DNA from: Strongyloides papillosus
Taxonomy: Eukaryota; Nematoda; Chromadorea; Rhabditida; Strongyloididae
DNA length: 64,000 nt
Direction: 5' to 3'
NCBI GenBank assembly: GCA_005656395.1
Contig: SRSI01000078.1
Span: 124,001 to 188,000 of the forward strand
The notes beneath the pieces were generated by a model, which was not told where the DNA came from, ran no database searches, and saw only the letters and a program-made list of their open reading frames with translations. The translations under genes and the position numbers were made by a program. Numbering within the stretch: position 1 is the stretch's first letter; every line of letters begins with the position of its first letter. Below, one piece after another: positions 60,382 through 64,000 of the stretch.

Positions 60382-63300
60382 ACAGGTTAATTTGAATCTC
60401 CATGATATTTAAAAAAAAACAAAACATTCTTTTTAACGTTGTAATAAGACATTTTATGTTAAAATATTCTATAATTTTTACAGTATGATTTTTGTGAATA
60501 ACAATATTTTGCTCAAACTGTTTATGTATAATAAATTTACATATAAATGTTGTTATTTAAAAAAAACATACTTATTTATATATAATTATCTAATAAATAT
60601 AAATTTTCCATATAATATTTTTATTTTATCAAAAAATGTAGCTTTATCATCAACAATCATCAATTTTAATTTTCTAAAAATTTTTATTGTAAAAAGAACT
60701 CGTCCTTGTTGAAGGTGTATTGAAGTTAATAGTTTTTAGCTAAACACTTCAAAAATCACAAAAAAGGTATATTTTTAATGTTCTTGATGAGAAAGATTTA
60801 CCAACTACTTTGTGTTGGTTAAAAAAATTATTTTAACGTGAAGTGTTTGAAGATTAAGGTTATTGATAAGACTTCTTATATGCATTAATACATTATAATA
60901 AAACATGTCTTTTGATGATTCATTGTTAAAAAGAAAATTTGATAAAATTAATGGATGACTACAGTTTCATTGTAGAGATAAATGTATAGTAATTGTTGAT
61001 TTATATAAAAGATAATCAAAATGATTCTTACTTTAAAGTATGAACAATTTTGTTTTACAATTAAATATGAAAATAAATGATTTTTTGATTGAATATAAGA
61101 TAACAGAAGTATATACTAATGTATTCATGATTTTTTTGTGTATGATTTGAAAATTATCACAAAATAGTTGTTTTCGATGCAAAAAAATGAAAAATCATAT
61201 TGTTTTAAATATCTATATGTATTTAATAAATAAAATTATCGCAAATCACTATTTGAATATAAAAAAAATCTACTAATATGAAAAGTAATTTGTTTTATAA
61301 TAATTAATAAATAAATTAAAGATAAAAAATTATCGTGACTCGCAAAAATATAAAAAACAATTTGTAATCTAATTATTAACACAATTCATCAAATTTTAAT
61401 AAATAATTAGCACTTTAAAGTACTTTAAAAGTTATTTTTTTCTGTCAACAATTTTTTATTTCTCCTTAACCAAAAAAGTCCTTGAAAAGTATGTTTGATT
61501 GTCTATAAAATACTTTAAAGTCCAGTAATCAGCCATTTCAAGATTTGTTTATATTATAAAACTTTGTAACATTTTATTTTTCACCTTATTCTTTATATTT
61601 TTTGATATATTTATATAATTAATAATAACATATCTCAAGGTAAAACGTTTCTATTGCTATATATTTACATATTATTATCACATTTTCATTAACAAGTACA
61701 CGATTTTTATTAATTTCTTCCTAGTTTTATACGTCATCATTCATCTATTTAATTAAAAAATTTACCCCAAAATATAGAAGTATCTTTTTTCCTATCTTTT
61801 TATTTAAAACATATTACTTGTCTTTTTATCTCGATGTCTAATTAAAAAGTATGTTTCCTATAACAAGACCTAATTTTTTTTAATTATAAAGGTCATTCTT
61901 TACTGCGTAGATAGATATTGTACCACGTTATCAAAATATCCTTTAGAAGTATCTTTATGTATAAAGAGGTGTCTAATTTTATCAAAATATTCCATCAATA
62001 CAAGGAAATTACCTTTGAAACTTTTGATTTATATATCCTTGTTTGTTGAAAGTGGTAAAAAAAGACTTAAGGAGAAGAAACGTTTTATTGTATTGTGTAG
62101 TTTGTGTAAATTAAAAATTTTTTCAGTTTCTATATGAGAATTAATATAATCTTTGATGCAATTTGTATGAAAAATAGAAAAAATTCAAATAAAATTTGCC
62201 AAATATGATATTACTACAAAAATTAATTAGTATTGAAATAAGAGATTCATCTTCATTATCATAATAACATTTTTAGATAATAGTTATATAAAAAAAGAAA
62301 GTTTGCTGATTTTGTTTAATTATAGCATTAGAAAATATTAAATTATAAAAAGTACATAGTAAGTTTAACACTTTTTTATCTTTATTGAGAAGGAAGGATG
62401 AAACGCATTAACGAAATGTAATTAATGTTAAATGATAGTATTAAAATAATAATTAACTTTTAATTATACCTGTATAAAAAACTTTTTAAATAGTGGTTAA
62501 ATTATTGACCGTCAAATCATTGTTAAAACAAACTTTTATTATAACTCCAAATAATTTTTATTTAATGATAAATTTTCTATTAGAAAATAACAATAATTTT
62601 TGTGGAAGGCCAATCATTTTATTTTATTTGTAAGTCAAGTAAACCCTTAAAAGTTTTTCACAAATTATATTTTTACGATCAAGCATTTGATACATCTCAA
62701 ATGTTGATAAATTACAATACTTTAATTAAAAGATTAATGGATCATTTCCTTTTCATTTTAGTTAATACACATACTTATATATATACATATCTTAAATCAT
62801 TTTTGCGGTTGTATCTTTTGTATGTGAAACTTTATCTCATTTAAAAACTTTTAGCCTTGAACTTTCCAATGGATTTCATTTTAATATTATTCAATTATAA
62901 TAAATGTTGTATTTTATCAAAACTTAAAAAGATATCAATATATATATGTTTGTGTAAGCGGATTGTGGTCTTGTTAGTTTACAGAATCAATTTACAACAT
63001 CTATTCCTTCACAATATCTATCTTCTTCATTTTCCTCATCAAAAATATTTGTTGTTATATACTTTGTCTATTTTTTATATCAAATCATTTATCTAGGCAA
63101 CGATATGCACATACATATATAGTATTTTAACTCTTTTGTTAATTAATTACTTGGTATTTTTATTAAATTTCTCCCGACAAACTCTTTTAAAATATACATA
63201 TTTAAACAAACTGTATGATTTTTAATTTTTTTTTACCTTAGACAATTGATATAACAAAAATTTTTCTTTCTGTTGTGATATAAACATAAAATATTTATAT

Positions 63301-63509
63301 GTAAAATTTAAACTATAATAAGCGACCCCAAAACTTTATTTTGTAGAATCTGAAAAAAAAAATTTCATAATATTCTTTTATTTGATACATTTTTGTTTTG
63401 TTGCAAAATAGTGAGTTTTATGATATTTAAAAATTTTATTAATTCTCAAAATACATTATAGATTTTGTTTTATAAAAGTTAGTTTTCATAGGAATATAAA
63501 ATAGTCTCA
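60382..63509. other. intergenic
   Basis: About 3.1 kb, AT-rich, between the channel gene and the last gene start. Frames at 60485, 62602 and 62857 are low-complexity, lack proper starts or codon character, and are not accepted. No repeat related to elements A or B was seen here. Confidence 0.45.
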
Positions 63510-63587
63510 ATGGATAATTCAAGCATTCAATCTGATAATTTATCTGCTAGCTGGGAGCGTGTCTCTGAAATGTCATCTAATTCTAAT
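63510..63587 (+). CDS. first exon of a gene continuing beyond the window
   Basis: ATG at 63510 opens 26 codons, beginning MDNSSIQSDNLSASWERVSE, and ends in phase 0 at a good GTAAGTATG donor at 63588. The peptide is acidic and Ser-rich. The next exon is not seen in the remaining 410 bases and may lie outside. Function is unknown. Confidence 0.5.
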
Positions 63588-64000
63588 GTAAGTATGATTT
63601 TTTATAATCAAAAATTCTTTTAAACTTTTTATAAATTTGACTTATATAAAATTTTAAACTTAAATTAAGTACAATTTCTTTGACTAATGATAAGCCATTT
63701 AGATTAGAAAAGATGATGGTAGAGTATAGAACGAGTTTTTGATTAATCAAAAAAAAATAGATGTCTACAATTTTTACATGTCTATTCGATCATTTGATAT
63801 TACTTAGATTTGTTAGCTATTCCTTAATTTTATTTTATTTTCCATTTATGCTTCTAATTTTTAAACATTCATATAAATTATTCTTATAATTTGTACATAT
63901 CTAATAGGCGGTTGCAGTTAGTAACACAATTTGTGTTGCAATCTTTTTCTAGTTCACGGTCATTCAAGTGAGATATATTTATGGTAGATATGCGTTGCAT
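63588..64000 (+). other. probable intron running off the window
   Basis: AT-rich sequence after the donor at 63588. The last 60 bases are a little less AT-biased, but I could not identify an exon in them. Confidence 0.3.

Noticed and set aside
62602..63096. Two adjacent frames of about 80 codons
   Set aside because: The first lacks an ATG start, both are low-complexity Ile/Leu/Tyr/Phe sequence, and neither joins to an exon in phase.

Overview
The window is a stretch of a very AT-rich animal genome and reads as a nematode, most likely a Strongyloides-type clade IV species. This rests on the extreme AT content, short introns ending in TTTTTAG or TTTCAG, acceptor sites placed right before start codons (as expected for trans-splicing), and the gene content: lamin-type cytoplasmic intermediate filament, DB-domain protein, astacin family member, glutamate-gated chloride channel type subunit, supernumerary-type nuclear receptor, and liprin/LIN-7 synaptic scaffolds. 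No bacterial features, CRISPR arrays or convincing tRNA/rRNA genes were seen. Exon structures below were worked out by hand from GT/AG sites and reading-frame continuity; no alignments were run.

Layout. 1-2.4 kb: 3' end of an unrecognised gene (+). 4.7-13.4 kb: an intermediate filament gene (-) whose seven exons chain in frame into a predicted 1522-residue protein, with a possible internal 568-residue short form. 16.2-17.5 kb: a cysteine-rich secreted repeat protein (+). 18.5-19.1 kb: a DB-domain secreted protein (+). 19.4-24.1 kb: a decayed element with long inverted repeats. 24.3-24.9 kb: a small secreted protein gene (-). 25.5-26.7 kb: an astacin-like protein that has lost its zinc site (+). 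28.1-29.2 kb: a seven-helix receptor (+). 29.8-31.1 kb: IFT57 (+). 31.3-32.3 kb: GAPDH (-). 33.7-34.9 kb: a TTC19-like protein (+). 35.5-36.1 kb: LIN-7 (+). 37.3-39.8 kb: a Q/N-rich protein with a possible eIF4G-like motif (+). 40.3-41.9 kb: an amino acid transporter (-). 44.8-46.6 kb: a nuclear hormone receptor (+). 49.1-52.7 kb: liprin-alpha/SYD-2 (+). 53.0-54.7 kb: a second inverted-repeat element related to the first. 55.1-56.4 kb: a gamma-butyrobetaine hydroxylase type dioxygenase (+). 58.5-60.4 kb: a GluCl-type channel subunit (+). 63.5 kb: first exon of a gene running off the window (+).

The genes do not form one pathway. LIN-7, liprin-alpha and the GluCl-type subunit are all neuronal/synaptic; IFT57 belongs to sensory cilia, where a receptor like the one upstream could act, but that link is only inference. 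The most unusual items are the cysteine-rich repeat protein bracketed by basic cleavage motifs, the composite intermediate filament gene, the catalytically dead astacin, the tyrosine/aspartate-rich receptor N-terminus, and the paired inverted-repeat elements with TATA-like motifs inside their arms.
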